In this document: in pieces, positions 1-8,967 of the stretch
How the letters are laid out: each line of letters starts with the position of its first letter
Numbering within the stretch: position 1 is the stretch's first letter
NCBI GenBank assembly: GCA_003248805.1
Contig: QFQY01000001.1
Coordinates: 1-64,000, forward strand
DNA: 64,000 nt
Direction: 5' to 3'
Origin: Chelatococcus sp.
GTDB lineage: Bacteria > Pseudomonadota > Alphaproteobacteria > Rhizobiales > Beijerinckiaceae
Program-made: the position numbers and the translations under genes
Notes under the pieces: model-generated
What the model saw: the letters and a program-made list of their open reading frames with translations, nothing else
Databases searched by the model: none
What the model was told of the DNA's origin: nothing

Positions 1-1161
1 GAGAAGCAGGACGGCACGCCGATCAACGAGCTCTCGCTGATCGCCTTCCCGACGCGCGAGCTGTTCCAGGTCAAGATCAGGGAGTTCGACCTGATCATCT
101 TCGACCGCTACGCCAACCAGTCGATCCTGCCGCTGCTCTATTTCGAGAACATCGTGCGCTATGTCCGCGAGGGCGGCGCGCTGCTCGTGGCGGCCGGCCC
201 GGAATATGCCGGCTCCCAGTCCCTCTCGCGCACGCCGCTCGGCCAGATCCTGCCCGCGACGCCGGACGGCAGCGTCATCGACGAGGCCTATCGCGCCCGC
301 GTCAGCGATCCCGGCCGGCGCCATCCCGTCACCCGCGACCTGCCGGGCTCCGAGGTCGAGCCGCCGCGCTGGGGCGAATGGCTGCGCATGGTCGGCGCCC
401 GCGCCCGCACCGGGGCCCCGCTGATGACCGGGCCGGGCGAGCGGCCCCTTCTCATGCTCGCCCGCGAGCAGAAGGGCCGCGTCGCGCTGTTCCTGTCCGA
501 CCATGCCTGGCTCTGGGCCCGTGGCTTCCGCGACGGCGGGCCCTATCTCGACCTTCTGCGCCGCCTCAGCCACTGGCTGATGAAGGAGCCGGAGCTGGAG
601 GAGGAGGCACTGCGCGCCAGCGCCCGCAACGGCGTCATCGAGGTCGAGCGCCAGACGCTCAGCGACAACCCGGCTCCCGTCACCATCACCGCGCCGGACG
701 GCTCGACCCGCACCGTGCCGCTGGAGGCCGGACAGCCGGGGCTGTTCACCGCGCGCATCCCCTCCAGCGAATTCGGCCTTCACCGGATTTCCGCCGACAA
801 CCTCACGGCCTTCGCCAGCGTCGGCCCCGAGAATCCGCGCGAGCTGATGGAGGTGGTCAGCAATCCGGCGGCCCTTCAGGCGCTGGCGGAAGCGACCGGC
901 GGCTCCTCGCGCAGGATCGGCCGGGAGAGCGGCTCGCAGGTCAACGTGCCGCGCATCGTGCCGGTGCGCGCCGGCTCCGGCTTCTCGGGCGCGGACTGGA
1001 TCGGCCTGCGCATCAGCGATTCCGGCATCGTGCGCGGTGTCTCGATCTCGCCGCTCTTCGTCGGGCTGCTCGGACTGGCGCTGCTCTTCGGTGCCCTCGT
1101 CGCGGGCTGGATCGGCGAGAGTGGGCGGCGCTTCAACCGGCGACCGGACGCGGCAGCCTGA
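1..1161 (+). CDS. GATase1-like membrane protein, C-terminal part (5' end outside window)
   Basis: The reading frame is open from the first base, so the start lies to the left of the window; 386 residues are visible. The first part resembles the class I glutamine-amidotransferase-like fold found in large membrane proteins that sit beside MoxR and DUF58 genes in Rhizobiales (motifs LIIFDRYAN and EGGALLVAAGPEY). The protein ends with one hydrophobic segment at about visible residues 350-371 followed by an Arg-rich tail, so the end is probably membrane anchored. No catalytic Cys-His-Glu triad is evident in the visible part, so enzyme activity is doubtful. The family assignment is moderately secure and the function is unknown. 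Confidence 0.7.
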   Translation, partial: EKQDGTPINELSLIAFPTRELFQVKIREFDLIIFDRYANQSILPLLYFENIVRYVREGGALLVAAGPEYAGSQSLSRTPLGQILPATPDGSVIDEAYRARVSDPGRRHPVTRDLPGSEVEPPRWGEWLRMVGARARTGAPLMTGPGERPLLMLAREQKGRVALFLSDHAWLWARGFRDGGPYLDLLRRLSHWLMKEPELEEEALRASARNGVIEVERQTLSDNPAPVTITAPDGSTRTVPLEAGQPGLFTARIPSSEFGLHRISADNLTAFASVGPENPRELMEVVSNPAALQALAEATGGSSRRIGRESGSQVNVPRIVPVRAGSGFSGADWIGLRISDSGIVRGVSISPLFVGLLGLALLFGALVAGWIGESGRRFNRRPDAAA

Positions 1162-1165
1162 GCCT

Positions 1166-1295
1166 GTCGTTCCGGGGCGCTGCGCAGCAGTGAACCCGGA
1201 ACCCACGACCGGATGAGCGTTGTCTTGAGCTTACGACAAGGGCATCGCCCGGTCGTGGGTTCCGGGTTCTTCGCTTCGCGAAGCCCCGGAATGAC
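1166..1295. repeat. Nested inverted repeat (REP-like extragenic palindrome)
   Basis: A perfect 21-bp inverted repeat (1192-1212 with 1249-1269) is nested inside an outer imperfect repeat (1166-1178 with 1283-1295, differing at one position). The element fills the space between the stop of the first gene and the stop of the convergent acetyltransferase. It could fold as a long cruciform or hairpin in RNA from either strand. Dispersed palindromes of this kind are common in Bosea-like and Bradyrhizobium-like genomes; the likely side role is bidirectional termination. Confidence 0.75.
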
Positions 1296-1304
1296 AAGAG
1301 CGCG

Positions 1305-1805
1305 TTATCGGATCGCCGTCACTGCCCCGCGCCGCTGCGCCAGCACGCCCTCGACCAGCTCCAGCGCCAGGAAACGGGTCGGATCGGCCGGCCCCGGCAG
1401 CACGAGCTGGCCGGGCGGGATCATCCTGAAGCCGAAGCGGGCGTAATAGGGCGCGTCGCCGACCAGCATGATCAGGTCGTGGCCATTCGCCTTCGCCGCA
1501 TCGATCGAGCGGTTCATCAGGGCCGCGCCGATGCCCCGCCCCTCGAAGGCCGGATCGACCGTCAGCGGCCCCAGCATCAGCGCCGGATGCTCGCCCGCCT
1601 GCACCGGGGTGACCCGGATCGAGCCGACCAGAAAGGTCCCGACATGCGCGGCGAAGGAGAGCCCGGAATCGGCGGGCACGCCCTCGCGCAGGCGAAAGGC
1701 CGTGCGCGCGAAGCGCCCGGGCCCGAAGGCGCGCTCATGCAGCCGCTCGATGGCGGCGGAATCGGCGGGGAGTTCGTGACGGATGGCGAGCGAAAGCGAG
1801 GTCAT
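1305..1805 (-). CDS. GNAT family N-acetyltransferase
   Basis: A 166-residue single-domain GNAT protein. The acetyl-CoA pyrophosphate-binding loop is visible as EGRGIGAALM at about residues 88-97, and the C-terminal part has the PYYARFGF stretch typical of the family. The substrate cannot be read from sequence. The start at 1805 (MTSLSLAIRHELP) was preferred over one 15 codons upstream because the extra residues are not GNAT-like. It is convergent with the preceding gene across the palindromic repeat. Confidence 0.8.
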   Translation of the reverse strand: MTSLSLAIRHELPADSAAIERLHERAFGPGRFARTAFRLREGVPADSGLSFAAHVGTFLVGSIRVTPVQAGEHPALMLGPLTVDPAFEGRGIGAALMNRSIDAAKANGHDLIMLVGDAPYYARFGFRMIPPGQLVLPGPADPTRFLALELVEGVLAQRRGAVTAIR

Positions 1806-2042
1806 GACGAAAGGCACCGGCAGCAGGCGACAGCGGACATGGGCAAGCACCCATGCGGGATGGGAAGCGCGTCAGCGCGCCGGTCGTCGCAGCAGGGTAA
1901 GGGCCGAAATCAGCGTCATGATGCGGCGCCTGTAGCAGAGGCCCGCCCCAGCGTCCAGAGCGCCACCGCACACCGACGTAACGCTGGACTTGCCGGCTCG
2001 GCCGCGCGATGCGAGAGCAATGCCTCGCCGAGACCCTCCTTC

Positions 2043-3257
2043 ATGACCGACCGGGCCACCGCCTCACCGCCCGCCCCCCGCGCGCCGCTGCGCGAGGTCT
2101 TCCTGGCCTTTCTCGTCCTCGGCCTCACCTCCTTCGGCGGGCCGATCGCCCATCTCGGCTATTTCCGCACCGCCTTCGTCACCCGGCGCCGCTGGCTGAC
2201 CGAGGAGGCCTATGCCGATCTCGTCGCGCTCGCCCAGTTCCTGCCCGGCCCGGCCTCGAGCCAGGTCGGCTTCGCGCTAGGCTGGCTGCGGGGCGGCCTG
2301 CCGGGCGCGCTCGTGGCCTGGGCGGCCTTCACCCTGCCCTCGGCGCTGCTGCTCGTCCTCTTCGCGCTCACCGCCGGCAGGCTGAGCGACCCTCTCGCCC
2401 TCGCGCTCGTGTCCGGCCTCAAGATCGTGGCCGTGGCGATCGTCGCCCAGGCGGTCCTCGGCATGGCGCAGAGCCTCTGTCCGGACCGCAACCGCGCCAC
2501 CATCGCCGTCGCGGCCGCCGCCCTCGTCCTGACGGTGCCCGGCTCCTTCGCGCAGATCGCGGTCATCGCGTTCGGCGCGGCGGCCGGCATCGCCGTCTGC
2601 CCCGGCCAGCCGGCCGGCCATGCGGGCGCGCTGCCGCTGCGCATCTCACGCCGCGCCGGGCTCGTCGCGTTCGCCCTCTTCGCCCTGCTGCTCGTCGGCC
2701 TGCCGATCCTCGCCGCGTCCAGCGTGACGCCGGCCCTCGCCGTGGCGGACGTCTTCTATCGCGCCGGCGCGCTGGTCTTCGGCGGCGGCCATGTCGTCCT
2801 GCCGCTGCTGGAGGAAGGCGTGGTCGGCCGAGGCTGGGTCACGACCGGCGAATTCCTCACCGGCTACGGCATCACCCAGGCCATGCCGGGGCCGCTCTTC
2901 ACCTTCGCCGCCTATCTCGGCGCCCTGCTCCAGCCCGGCCCCCACGGCCTCGGCGGCGCGACGATCGCGCTCGTCGCGATCTTCCTGCCGGGCCTGCTGC
3001 TGATGACGGGCGCCCTGCCCTTCTGGAGCGCGATCCGGGACAGGCCGCGCGCACGCGCCGCGATGCAGGGCACCAACGCCGCCGTGGTCGGCATCCTCGC
3101 CGCCGCGCTCTACGACCCCGTCTTCACCGGCGCGATCGGCAACGGGCGCGCCTTCGCCGTCGCATGCGTCTGCTTCGTGCTGCTGGTGAGCTGGCGCACG
3201 CCGCCCTGGATCGTCGTCCTCGCCGGCATGGCGGGCGGCACGCTCGTCGCGCTGTGA
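2043..3257 (+). CDS. chrA: Chromate transporter, long two-domain ChrA type
   Basis: A 404-residue polytopic inner-membrane protein of the CHR family, which exports chromate by a proton-coupled mechanism. The N-terminal half carries the family motif FGGP at about residues 31-34, and the second half repeats it as FGGGHVVLPLL, so this is the fused two-domain form. It has about ten hydrophobic segments. The reading frame stays open far upstream, but residues before MTDRATASPP overlap the divergent acetyltransferase and look like chance coding; the ATG at 2043 is therefore used. It is convergent with the Nudix gene only a few bases downstream. No chromate regulator (ChrB) is adjacent. Confidence 0.9.
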   Translation: MTDRATASPPAPRAPLREVFLAFLVLGLTSFGGPIAHLGYFRTAFVTRRRWLTEEAYADLVALAQFLPGPASSQVGFALGWLRGGLPGALVAWAAFTLPSALLLVLFALTAGRLSDPLALALVSGLKIVAVAIVAQAVLGMAQSLCPDRNRATIAVAAAALVLTVPGSFAQIAVIAFGAAAGIAVCPGQPAGHAGALPLRISRRAGLVAFALFALLLVGLPILAASSVTPALAVADVFYRAGALVFGGGHVVLPLLEEGVVGRGWVTTGEFLTGYGITQAMPGPLFTFAAYLGALLQPGPHGLGGATIALVAIFLPGLLLMTGALPFWSAIRDRPRARAAMQGTNAAVVGILAAALYDPVFTGAIGNGRAFAVACVCFVLLVSWRTPPWIVVLAGMAGGTLVAL

Positions 3258-3266
3258 CACAGCCGG

Positions 3267-3773
3267 CTACCAGATCTCGTCGACCGGCGCGCGCCCCGCG
3301 ATCTCGTCGAGGCGCCGGCGCGTGCCCGGCGTGATGCCTTCGGGCAGCGCGTCGAGCGGAAAGAACCGGGCCTCGGCGATCTCTCGGTCGGGTCGCTTCT
3401 CGCCCGTGACGGAGAAATCCCGCACGACATAGACCGCGACATGGTCCCGCCGCGAGATGCGGCTGTTGAAGAACACGCCATGCAGCAGCGCCGGGCCGGT
3501 CGGAACGATCAGGGCCTCTTCGGCGAGCTCGCGGATCATCGCCTGCGTCAGCGTCTCCCCGGTCTCGACCCCTCCGCCTGGGAACTGCCAGCCGGGCGTA
3601 TAGGTATGGCGCAGCAGGAAGACCTCGTTGCGGTCGTTCAGCACCACGGCGCGCACGCCCAGCGTCATGCCGCGCACCGCACGGAAATAGATGTGCAGCG
3701 CCCTGACGAACACTCTCTGGCTGCGGCTCAGGCCGGCCTCCGGCCCTCCCCGTCCCCCTTGCGACGGCTCCAT
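3267..3773 (-). CDS. Nudix hydrolase
   Basis: A 168-residue protein with a Nudix box beginning GGVETGE and continuing to RELAEEA (about residues 68-88), which fits G-x5-E-x7-REUxEE. The final Gly of the box is replaced by Ala. Nudix enzymes cleave nucleoside diphosphates linked to another moiety; the specific substrate is unknown. The ATG at 3773 is chosen because the only start further upstream is a TTG six codons earlier. A small palindrome lies about 30 bp upstream of the start. Confidence 0.8.
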   Translation of the reverse strand: MEPSQGGRGGPEAGLSRSQRVFVRALHIYFRAVRGMTLGVRAVVLNDRNEVFLLRHTYTPGWQFPGGGVETGETLTQAMIRELAEEALIVPTGPALLHGVFFNSRISRRDHVAVYVVRDFSVTGEKRPDREIAEARFFPLDALPEGITPGTRRRLDEIAGRAPVDEIW

Positions 3774-3801
3774 GCCGCGATTCCTTCCCAAAGGCTTAAT
3801 T

Positions 3802-3816
3802 GTCTATGCAATAGAC
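3802..3816. promoter_or_regulatory. Small palindrome between divergent genes (possible operator)
   Basis: The hexamers at 3802-3807 and 3811-3816 are exact reverse complements separated by three bases, in an AT-richer patch. It sits about 30 bp upstream of the Nudix start and about 90 bp upstream of the small gene on the other strand. This geometry suits a dimeric repressor site, but no regulator is adjacent. Confidence 0.3.
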
Positions 3817-3906
3817 GCATGGCAGAGGCCGGTTTGACGTCCCGTTACGTCACACAGGCGCCGCAAACCAGGCAGAGAAGAACGGCCCAACGCCAAGGTA
3901 CACACC

Positions 3907-4023
3907 ATGCTTCTCTCGTTCATCATCGCTCGCCTGAAGGCCAAGCCGGCCTATGTCTGGAAGCCGGCCGTCACGTTGACCGATTCGCGCATCGTCTCGG
4001 AACTGACCGGCGCCGCCAACTGA
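3907..4023 (+). CDS. Small hypothetical protein (38 aa)
   Basis: An ATG-initiated 38-residue frame beginning MLLSFIIARLKAK, with one short hydrophobic start and no transmembrane-length segment. It occupies otherwise empty space between the Nudix gene and the metallophosphoesterase and runs in the same direction as the latter. A weak AAGG-like ribosome site lies upstream. No family is recognised. Confidence 0.4.
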   Translation: MLLSFIIARLKAKPAYVWKPAVTLTDSRIVSELTGAAN

Positions 4024-4095
4024 GCCCGCCCGCGGGTGCGGCCGAGAGCGGTCTTCGCTTGACGGCGGCACCATCGCGAGGGCAAGCGCTGTCGG

Positions 4096-4989
4096 GTGTT
4101 CAAGCTCGCGCATCTGTCCGATCCGCATCTGGGCCCGCTCGCGGCCTTCTCGCTGCATCAGCTGATCGGCAAGCGCGCCACGGGCTATGTCAACTGGCGC
4201 CGCAAGCGCCGTCATGCCCATGACATGGATGTGCTCGCGGCGATCGTCGCGGACATTCGTGGCACGGCGGCGGACCATGTCGCCTGCACCGGCGACGTCG
4301 CCCATATCGGCCTGCCGAGCGAGTTCAAGACGGCGGTCGCCTTCCTCGACACGCTCGGCCCGCGCGAGACCGTCAGCTTCGTTCCCGGCAATCACGACGC
4401 CTATGCGCGCTCGTCGCTGAAGCCGCTGGCCACCCAGCTCGCGCCCTGGATCGGCAGCGACGACGGCACCGCCGGCTATCCCTGGTATCGCCGTCGCGGT
4501 CCGCTCGCGCTGATCGGCCTCAACAGCGGCGTGCCCACGCTGCCGCTGATGGCGACGGGCCGCGCGGGCGCCCCGCAACTGGCGGCGACCGAGCGCCTGC
4601 TGGGCCGGGCCCGCGACGAGGGGCTGATCCGCGTCGTGCTGATCCATCATCCGCCCTATCTCGGCGGGGCGCGGCGCGGGCGCGAACTGCTCGATGCCGG
4701 AGCCTTCGAGGCGATGCTCGCCCGCACCGGCGCCGATCTCGTCCTGCACGGCCACAACCACATCTTCACGCTGGCCTGGCGGCCGGGGCGCGGCCGCGAT
4801 GTCCCTATCGTCGGCGTGCCCTCGGCCTCGATCGGCCCGCGCGGCCATGGCGAGCTCGCGGCCTGGCACCTCTTCCAGATCGAAGGCGATGCCGAGGCGC
4901 CGCGGATCACGCTGGAACAGCGTGCCTACGAGGCCGACGGCTCCGTCCGCCTGCGCCAGCAGATCGCGCTGCACGCCAAGCCGGTGTGA
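4096..4989 (+). CDS. Calcineurin-like metallophosphoesterase
   Basis: A 297-residue phosphoesterase with all the metal-binding motifs in order: SDPHLG (Asp9, His11), TGDVAH (Gly66-Asp67), GNHD (Asn99-His100), IHHPPY and HGHNH. The two-metal centre should hydrolyse phosphomono- or phosphodiesters; the substrate, which could be a cyclic nucleotide or a lipid such as UDP-diacylglucosamine, is not decided by these motifs. No signal peptide is seen, so it is probably cytoplasmic. The only start that keeps the first motif intact is a GTG at 4096. Confidence 0.85.
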   Translation: MFKLAHLSDPHLGPLAAFSLHQLIGKRATGYVNWRRKRRHAHDMDVLAAIVADIRGTAADHVACTGDVAHIGLPSEFKTAVAFLDTLGPRETVSFVPGNHDAYARSSLKPLATQLAPWIGSDDGTAGYPWYRRRGPLALIGLNSGVPTLPLMATGRAGAPQLAATERLLGRARDEGLIRVVLIHHPPYLGGARRGRELLDAGAFEAMLARTGADLVLHGHNHIFTLAWRPGRGRDVPIVGVPSASIGPRGHGELAAWHLFQIEGDAEAPRITLEQRAYEADGSVRLRQQIALHAKPV

Positions 4990-4997
4990 GACCGGAC

Positions 4998-5085
4998 GTC
5001 ATTGCGAGCGCAAGCGAAGCAATCCAGTCTCGTAGAGCTCTACGCCCCATGGATTGCTTCGTCGGCTGCGCCTCCTCGCAATGAC
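4998..5085. repeat. REP-like inverted repeat with three nested arms
   Basis: Outer arms 4998-5008 and 5075-5085 are perfect complements, middle arms 5015-5025 and 5050-5060 are also perfect, and the centre holds the 12-bp palindrome 5032-5043. The outer unit, beginning gtcattgcgag, is a dispersed extragenic repeat sequence seen in many proteobacterial genomes. It lies exactly between the convergent ends of the metallophosphoesterase and the SDR gene. Confidence 0.8.
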
Positions 5086-5093
5086 GCGAACGC

Positions 5094-5840
5094 TCAGACG
5101 CAGCGGCCGCCGTCGACCGCCAGCACCGAGCCCGTCACCATGTCCGCCTCGTCCGAGCACAGGAAGAGGGCGGCGTTGGCGATGTCCTGCGGCGTCGAGA
5201 AGCGGCCCCAGGGAATCGTCGAGGTGAAGGCCTTGCGCCGCTCCGGCGTGTCCTCGCCCATGAACGTCGCCAGCAGCGGCGTCTCGCCGGCCACCGGCGC
5301 GATGGCGTTGACGCGGATCTTGTCCGGCGCGAGTTCGACCGCCATGGACTGCGAGATCAGGTTCGCCGCCCCCTTGGAGCCGTTGTACCAGGTCAGGCCC
5401 GGGCGCGGCCGCACGCCCGCCGTCGAGCCGATATTGAGGATGACGCCGCCGCCATGCTCGCGGAAATGCGGCACAACCGCCCTGGCCGTCAGGTAGATCG
5501 ACTTCACATTGACGGCGAAGACGCGGTCGAACTCCTCCTCGGTCACATCCGTCATCGGCTTGTTGCGATGGGTCGTGCCGGCATTGTTCACGAGGATGTC
5601 GAGCCGGCCGAACTTGGCGATGACGCGCTCTACCGCCTTGTCGACGCTCTTGGCCTTGGCCACGTCGCACGTCACCGCGAAGGCCTTCCGGCCGATCGCC
5701 TTGGCGGCCTCCTTCGCCTTGTCGCCGTTGAGGTCCAGCACCGCGACGCGCGCGCCCTCCCGCACGAAGGTCTCGGCGATGCCGAAGCCGAATCCCTGCG
5801 CCGCGCCGGTCACCAGCGCCGTCTTGCCCTTCAGTCTCAT
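5094..5840 (-). CDS. Short-chain dehydrogenase/reductase (SDR)
   Basis: A 248-residue classical SDR. The cofactor loop TGxxxGxG is at residues 11-18, NNAG at 85-88, and the catalytic Asn111-Ser139-Tyr152-Lys156 tetrad is complete, so it should be an active NAD(P)-dependent oxidoreductase. Asp36 at the end of the second strand (VLDL) favours NAD over NADP. The closest general resemblance is to 3-oxoacyl-ACP-reductase/glucose-dehydrogenase-like SDRs; the substrate is unknown. It is monocistronic. Confidence 0.88.
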   Translation of the reverse strand: MRLKGKTALVTGAAQGFGFGIAETFVREGARVAVLDLNGDKAKEAAKAIGRKAFAVTCDVAKAKSVDKAVERVIAKFGRLDILVNNAGTTHRNKPMTDVTEEEFDRVFAVNVKSIYLTARAVVPHFREHGGGVILNIGSTAGVRPRPGLTWYNGSKGAANLISQSMAVELAPDKIRVNAIAPVAGETPLLATFMGEDTPERRKAFTSTIPWGRFSTPQDIANAALFLCSDEADMVTGSVLAVDGGRCV

Positions 5841-5977
5841 GGTCGTTCCTCGTAGTCTTCTGTGAGGCGAATTCTGGAATGGATTGCCGCCGCCAACAAA
5901 CGCGTTTTCGCGCAGGGGGCGATCGGCAAAAGGTATGGCGCCGGTGGTCGTCCCCCAAGGCGAGACGTGAGGAACGC

Positions 5978-7786
5978 CTACGCTCCGAGTTCCTCGCGCA
6001 GCATCTCGAGCTCGAGCCAGCGTTCCTCGGCCTGCGCGATCTCGCGCGTCACCTCTTCGAGACGCGCCGTCGCCTTGGCGAAGAGTTTCGGGTCGCGCGT
6101 ATAGAGATCGCCCGCCACGGCGGTATTGAGCTTGGCGGCCTCCGCCTGCAGCGCGTCGATCGTCTTCGGCAGCGTCTCCAGGGCGTGCTTCTCGTTGAAG
6201 GAGAGCTTGCGCTTCGCGGTCGGAGCCGACGGCGCGGCGGCCGGAGCAGGCGCTGCCGCGGCCGGCTTGCCTTGCGCGACACGGACCTTCGCGCCGACAC
6301 CTCGGCCGCGCTGCGCCAGCATGTCGGAATAGCCGCCGGCGAACTCGGTCCAGACGCCGTCTCCGTCCGAGATCAGCACGCTCGATACGACGCGGTCGAT
6401 GAAATCGCGGTCATGGCTGACGAGCAGCACCGTGCCCTGATAATCGGCCAGCAGCTCCTGCAGCAGGTCGAGCGTCTCGAGGTCGAGATCGTTGGTCGGC
6501 TCGTCGAGCACCAGCATGTTGGAGGGCTTGGCCAGGGCGCGGGCCAGCATCAGCCGGCCGCGCTCGCCGCCCGACAGCGCGCCGACGGGCGTGCGCCGCT
6601 GCAGCGGCTGGAACAGGAAGTCCTTCATATAGGCGATGACGTGGCGCGGCGTGTCGCCGACCATCACCTGGTCCGAGCCGCCGCCCGTCAGCGCGTCGCC
6701 GAGCGGTGTCGCGGGGTCTAGGCTCTCGCGGCGCTGGTCGAGCGTCACCATCTCGAGCGAGACGCCGAGCTTCACCGTGCCGGAATCGGGCGCGAGCGCG
6801 CCGGTGAGCAGGTTGATCAGCGTGGTCTTGCCCGCGCCGTTGGGGCCGACGATGCCGATCCGGTCTCCGCGCGCGACGCGCAGCGACAGGTCCTTGACCA
6901 CGACGTTCGAGCCGAAGGCCTTGGACACGTTCAGGGCCTCGATCACCAGCTTGCCGGAGGTCTGCGCCTCGCTGGCCTCGAGTTTCACATGCCCCACCGC
7001 ATGGCGGGCCGTGCGGCGCTGCTCCCGCAGGCCGTGGAGTTCTCCGAGGCGGCGCTGGTTGCGGGTCCGCCGGGCGCTGACGCCGTAGCGCAGCCAGTCC
7101 TCCTCGCGCGCGATCTTGCGGTCGAGCTTGTGCCTGTCGAGTTCCTCTTGGGCGAGTACGTCATCCCGCCAGGCTTCAAAGTCTCCGAAGCCCTTGTCCA
7201 TCCGCCGCGTCACGCCGCGATCGAGCCAGATCGTGGCGCGCGACAGGTTGGTCAGGAAGCGCCGGTCGTGGCTGATCAGCACCATGGCCGAGCGCAGCGA
7301 CTTCAGCTCCTGCTCCAGCCATTCGATCACGGGCAGGTCGAGATGGTTGGTCGGCTCGTCGAGCAGCAGGATGTCGGGCTCGGGCGCCAGCACCCGCGCC
7401 AGCGCCGCGCGTCGCGACTCTCCGCCCGACATGGTCGCGGGGTCCTCCTCGCCGGTGAGGCCGAGCTCGGAAATCAGGTACTGGGCGCGATAGGCGTCGT
7501 CGCCCGGTCCGAGCCCCGCCTCGACATAGGCCAGCGAGGTCCGATAGCCGGTGAAGTCGGGCTCCTGCGGGAGATAGCGCACCGTCGCGCCGGGCTGCAC
7601 GAAACGCTCGGCGGAATCGGGCTCGACGAGCCCCGCCGCGATCTTCAGCAGCGTCGACTTGCCGGAGCCGTTGCGGCCGACGAGGCAGACGCGCTCTCCG
7701 GCCGAAACGGCGATCTCGGCGCTTTCGAGCAGCGGCTGGCCGCCGAAGGTGAGCGCGACATCGCGCAGATGCAGGAGAGGAGCCAT
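5978..7786 (-). CDS. uup: ABC-F family ATPase, Uup-like
   Basis: A 602-residue duplicated ABC ATPase without transmembrane segments. The first cassette has Walker A GRNGSGKST (37-45), signature MSGGE and LLDEPTNHLD; the second has GPNGAGKTT, LSGGERGR and LDEPTNDLDL. An Ala/Pro linker then leads to a C-terminal coiled coil of about 70 residues, the extra domain that separates Uup from EttA-type members. ABC-F proteins act on ribosomes, and Uup also affects transposon excision and DNA or ribosome biogenesis. The ATG at 7786 is used because residues before it are Arg-rich shadow sequence overlapping the acyltransferase upstream. Confidence 0.88.
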   Translation of the reverse strand: MAPLLHLRDVALTFGGQPLLESAEIAVSAGERVCLVGRNGSGKSTLLKIAAGLVEPDSAERFVQPGATVRYLPQEPDFTGYRTSLAYVEAGLGPGDDAYRAQYLISELGLTGEEDPATMSGGESRRAALARVLAPEPDILLLDEPTNHLDLPVIEWLEQELKSLRSAMVLISHDRRFLTNLSRATIWLDRGVTRRMDKGFGDFEAWRDDVLAQEELDRHKLDRKIAREEDWLRYGVSARRTRNQRRLGELHGLREQRRTARHAVGHVKLEASEAQTSGKLVIEALNVSKAFGSNVVVKDLSLRVARGDRIGIVGPNGAGKTTLINLLTGALAPDSGTVKLGVSLEMVTLDQRRESLDPATPLGDALTGGGSDQVMVGDTPRHVIAYMKDFLFQPLQRRTPVGALSGGERGRLMLARALAKPSNMLVLDEPTNDLDLETLDLLQELLADYQGTVLLVSHDRDFIDRVVSSVLISDGDGVWTEFAGGYSDMLAQRGRGVGAKVRVAQGKPAAAAPAPAAAPSAPTAKRKLSFNEKHALETLPKTIDALQAEAAKLNTAVAGDLYTRDPKLFAKATARLEEVTREIAQAEERWLELEMLREELGA

Positions 7787-7835
7787 CGATTTTCCTTGAG
7801 GACAGGCTGCGGGATAGACCGCCTGCGCCGGCCTG

Positions 7836-8912
7836 TCACGCCTTCGGCGACGTCGATGCGACGCGCGGGGCGAGCAACCGCCGCATCGCCCGCGTCGCCG
7901 GCTTCTCGAAGAAGCGATGCACGAGCAACGCCGCGACGAGCGCGCCCGCCAGCGCAAGGGCGACGAACAGCAGCGGCATGGCGAGCCCGGCCATCGACAT
8001 CGCCTGTCGCAGCGCGCGGATCACGAAAGGATGGACGAGATAGAGCGCGTAGGAGGCATCGCCGACCGCAGCCAGCGCGCGCACGGGCGCGGAGGCCGGG
8101 CGCTCGCGCCGAGCGCCGCAGCCGGCCGCCAGCACCAGCAGCACCGCAGCCGAGCCGTGCCAGAGCGGCCCGGCCCATGCGCTCGCGCTCATATCGAAGC
8201 GCGCCGCGACGGCCAGCACGGCGAGGCCGGCCAGCGCGATGGCGATGCGCATCGCCGTCCCGAGCCGGAGCCCCCGCCGCCTGAGCACGGCGATGCCCAT
8301 CCCGGCCGCGAATTCGAGCACGATCGGCTGTCCCCAGAAGCCGAGAGGCAGCGGCAGCGCACCTGCGAGATCGGCCGCGCCGACCAGCAGGACCAGCGCC
8401 ACCGTCACCGCCGGCAAGGTCCAGCGACCCGGCAGCAGAAGGCCGAGCGAGAACAGCGCGTAGAACAGCATTTCGTAATTCAGCGTCCAGCCCAGCGAAT
8501 AGACCGGCTGGACCAGCCCCTGCGTCGAGACGGTCGGCCAGAAGAGGTAGGAGGCGAGGATCTGGCCGAGATCGGGACGGCCCGAGTTCAGCGCGGCCGG
8601 CGCGGTGAAGACCACGAGCAGGAAGAGTGTCGTCGCCGCCCAGTAGAGCGGCACGATCCGCGCGATGCGGCGCGACAGGAAGGCACGCCACGCCCCCGGC
8701 CGGCCGAACAGGTCGGCCGAGGCATGGACCATGATGAAACCGGAGACGACGAAGAAGATGTCGACGCCGGCCATCCAGGGCAGCATGTCGTTGCGGACGA
8801 AGCCCAGGCCGAAACGCTCGGCCAGCAGGGAGGCGTCCCACTGCGCGTGATGGATGGCGACCATGAAGGCCGCGAGCGCGCGCAGCACCTGGATGGAATG
8901 GATCGTCGGCAA
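7836..8912 (-). CDS. Acyltransferase family 3 membrane protein
   Basis: A 358-residue protein with about ten hydrophobic segments. It starts with the family hallmark QVLRALAAFMVAIHHA, which carries the catalytic-type His in transmembrane helix 1, followed by FFVVSGF. Such proteins O-acetylate or O-acylate exopolysaccharide, lipopolysaccharide or glucans (ExoZ/OafA type) at the inner membrane. It lies upstream of the uup gene in the same direction. The periplasmic-glucan gene opgH lies a few kb away, but no direct link is shown. Confidence 0.85.
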   Translation of the reverse strand: MPTIHSIQVLRALAAFMVAIHHAQWDASLLAERFGLGFVRNDMLPWMAGVDIFFVVSGFIMVHASADLFGRPGAWRAFLSRRIARIVPLYWAATTLFLLVVFTAPAALNSGRPDLGQILASYLFWPTVSTQGLVQPVYSLGWTLNYEMLFYALFSLGLLLPGRWTLPAVTVALVLLVGAADLAGALPLPLGFWGQPIVLEFAAGMGIAVLRRRGLRLGTAMRIAIALAGLAVLAVAARFDMSASAWAGPLWHGSAAVLLVLAAGCGARRERPASAPVRALAAVGDASYALYLVHPFVIRALRQAMSMAGLAMPLLFVALALAGALVAALLVHRFFEKPATRAMRRLLAPRVASTSPKA

Positions 8913-8942
8913 GGACTGAAGGTCTCGGGAGGCTTGCTGGGA

Positions 8943-8967
8943 AGGCCCGGCCGTCGCGGCCGGGCCT
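8943..8967 (-). terminator. Hairpin terminator at the glucokinase stop
   Basis: A perfect 10-bp GC-rich stem (8943-8952 with 8958-8967) and five-base loop begin at the last base of the glk stop codon. On the minus strand it is followed only by TT and then C residues, so the U tract is very short. It probably ends the hyi-glk transcript. Confidence 0.5.

Noticed and set aside
1479..2042. Long N-terminal extension of the ChrA reading frame
   Set aside because: It overlaps the acetyltransferase on the other strand, is Arg/Gly/Ala-rich shadow sequence, and the family start is at MTDRATASPP.
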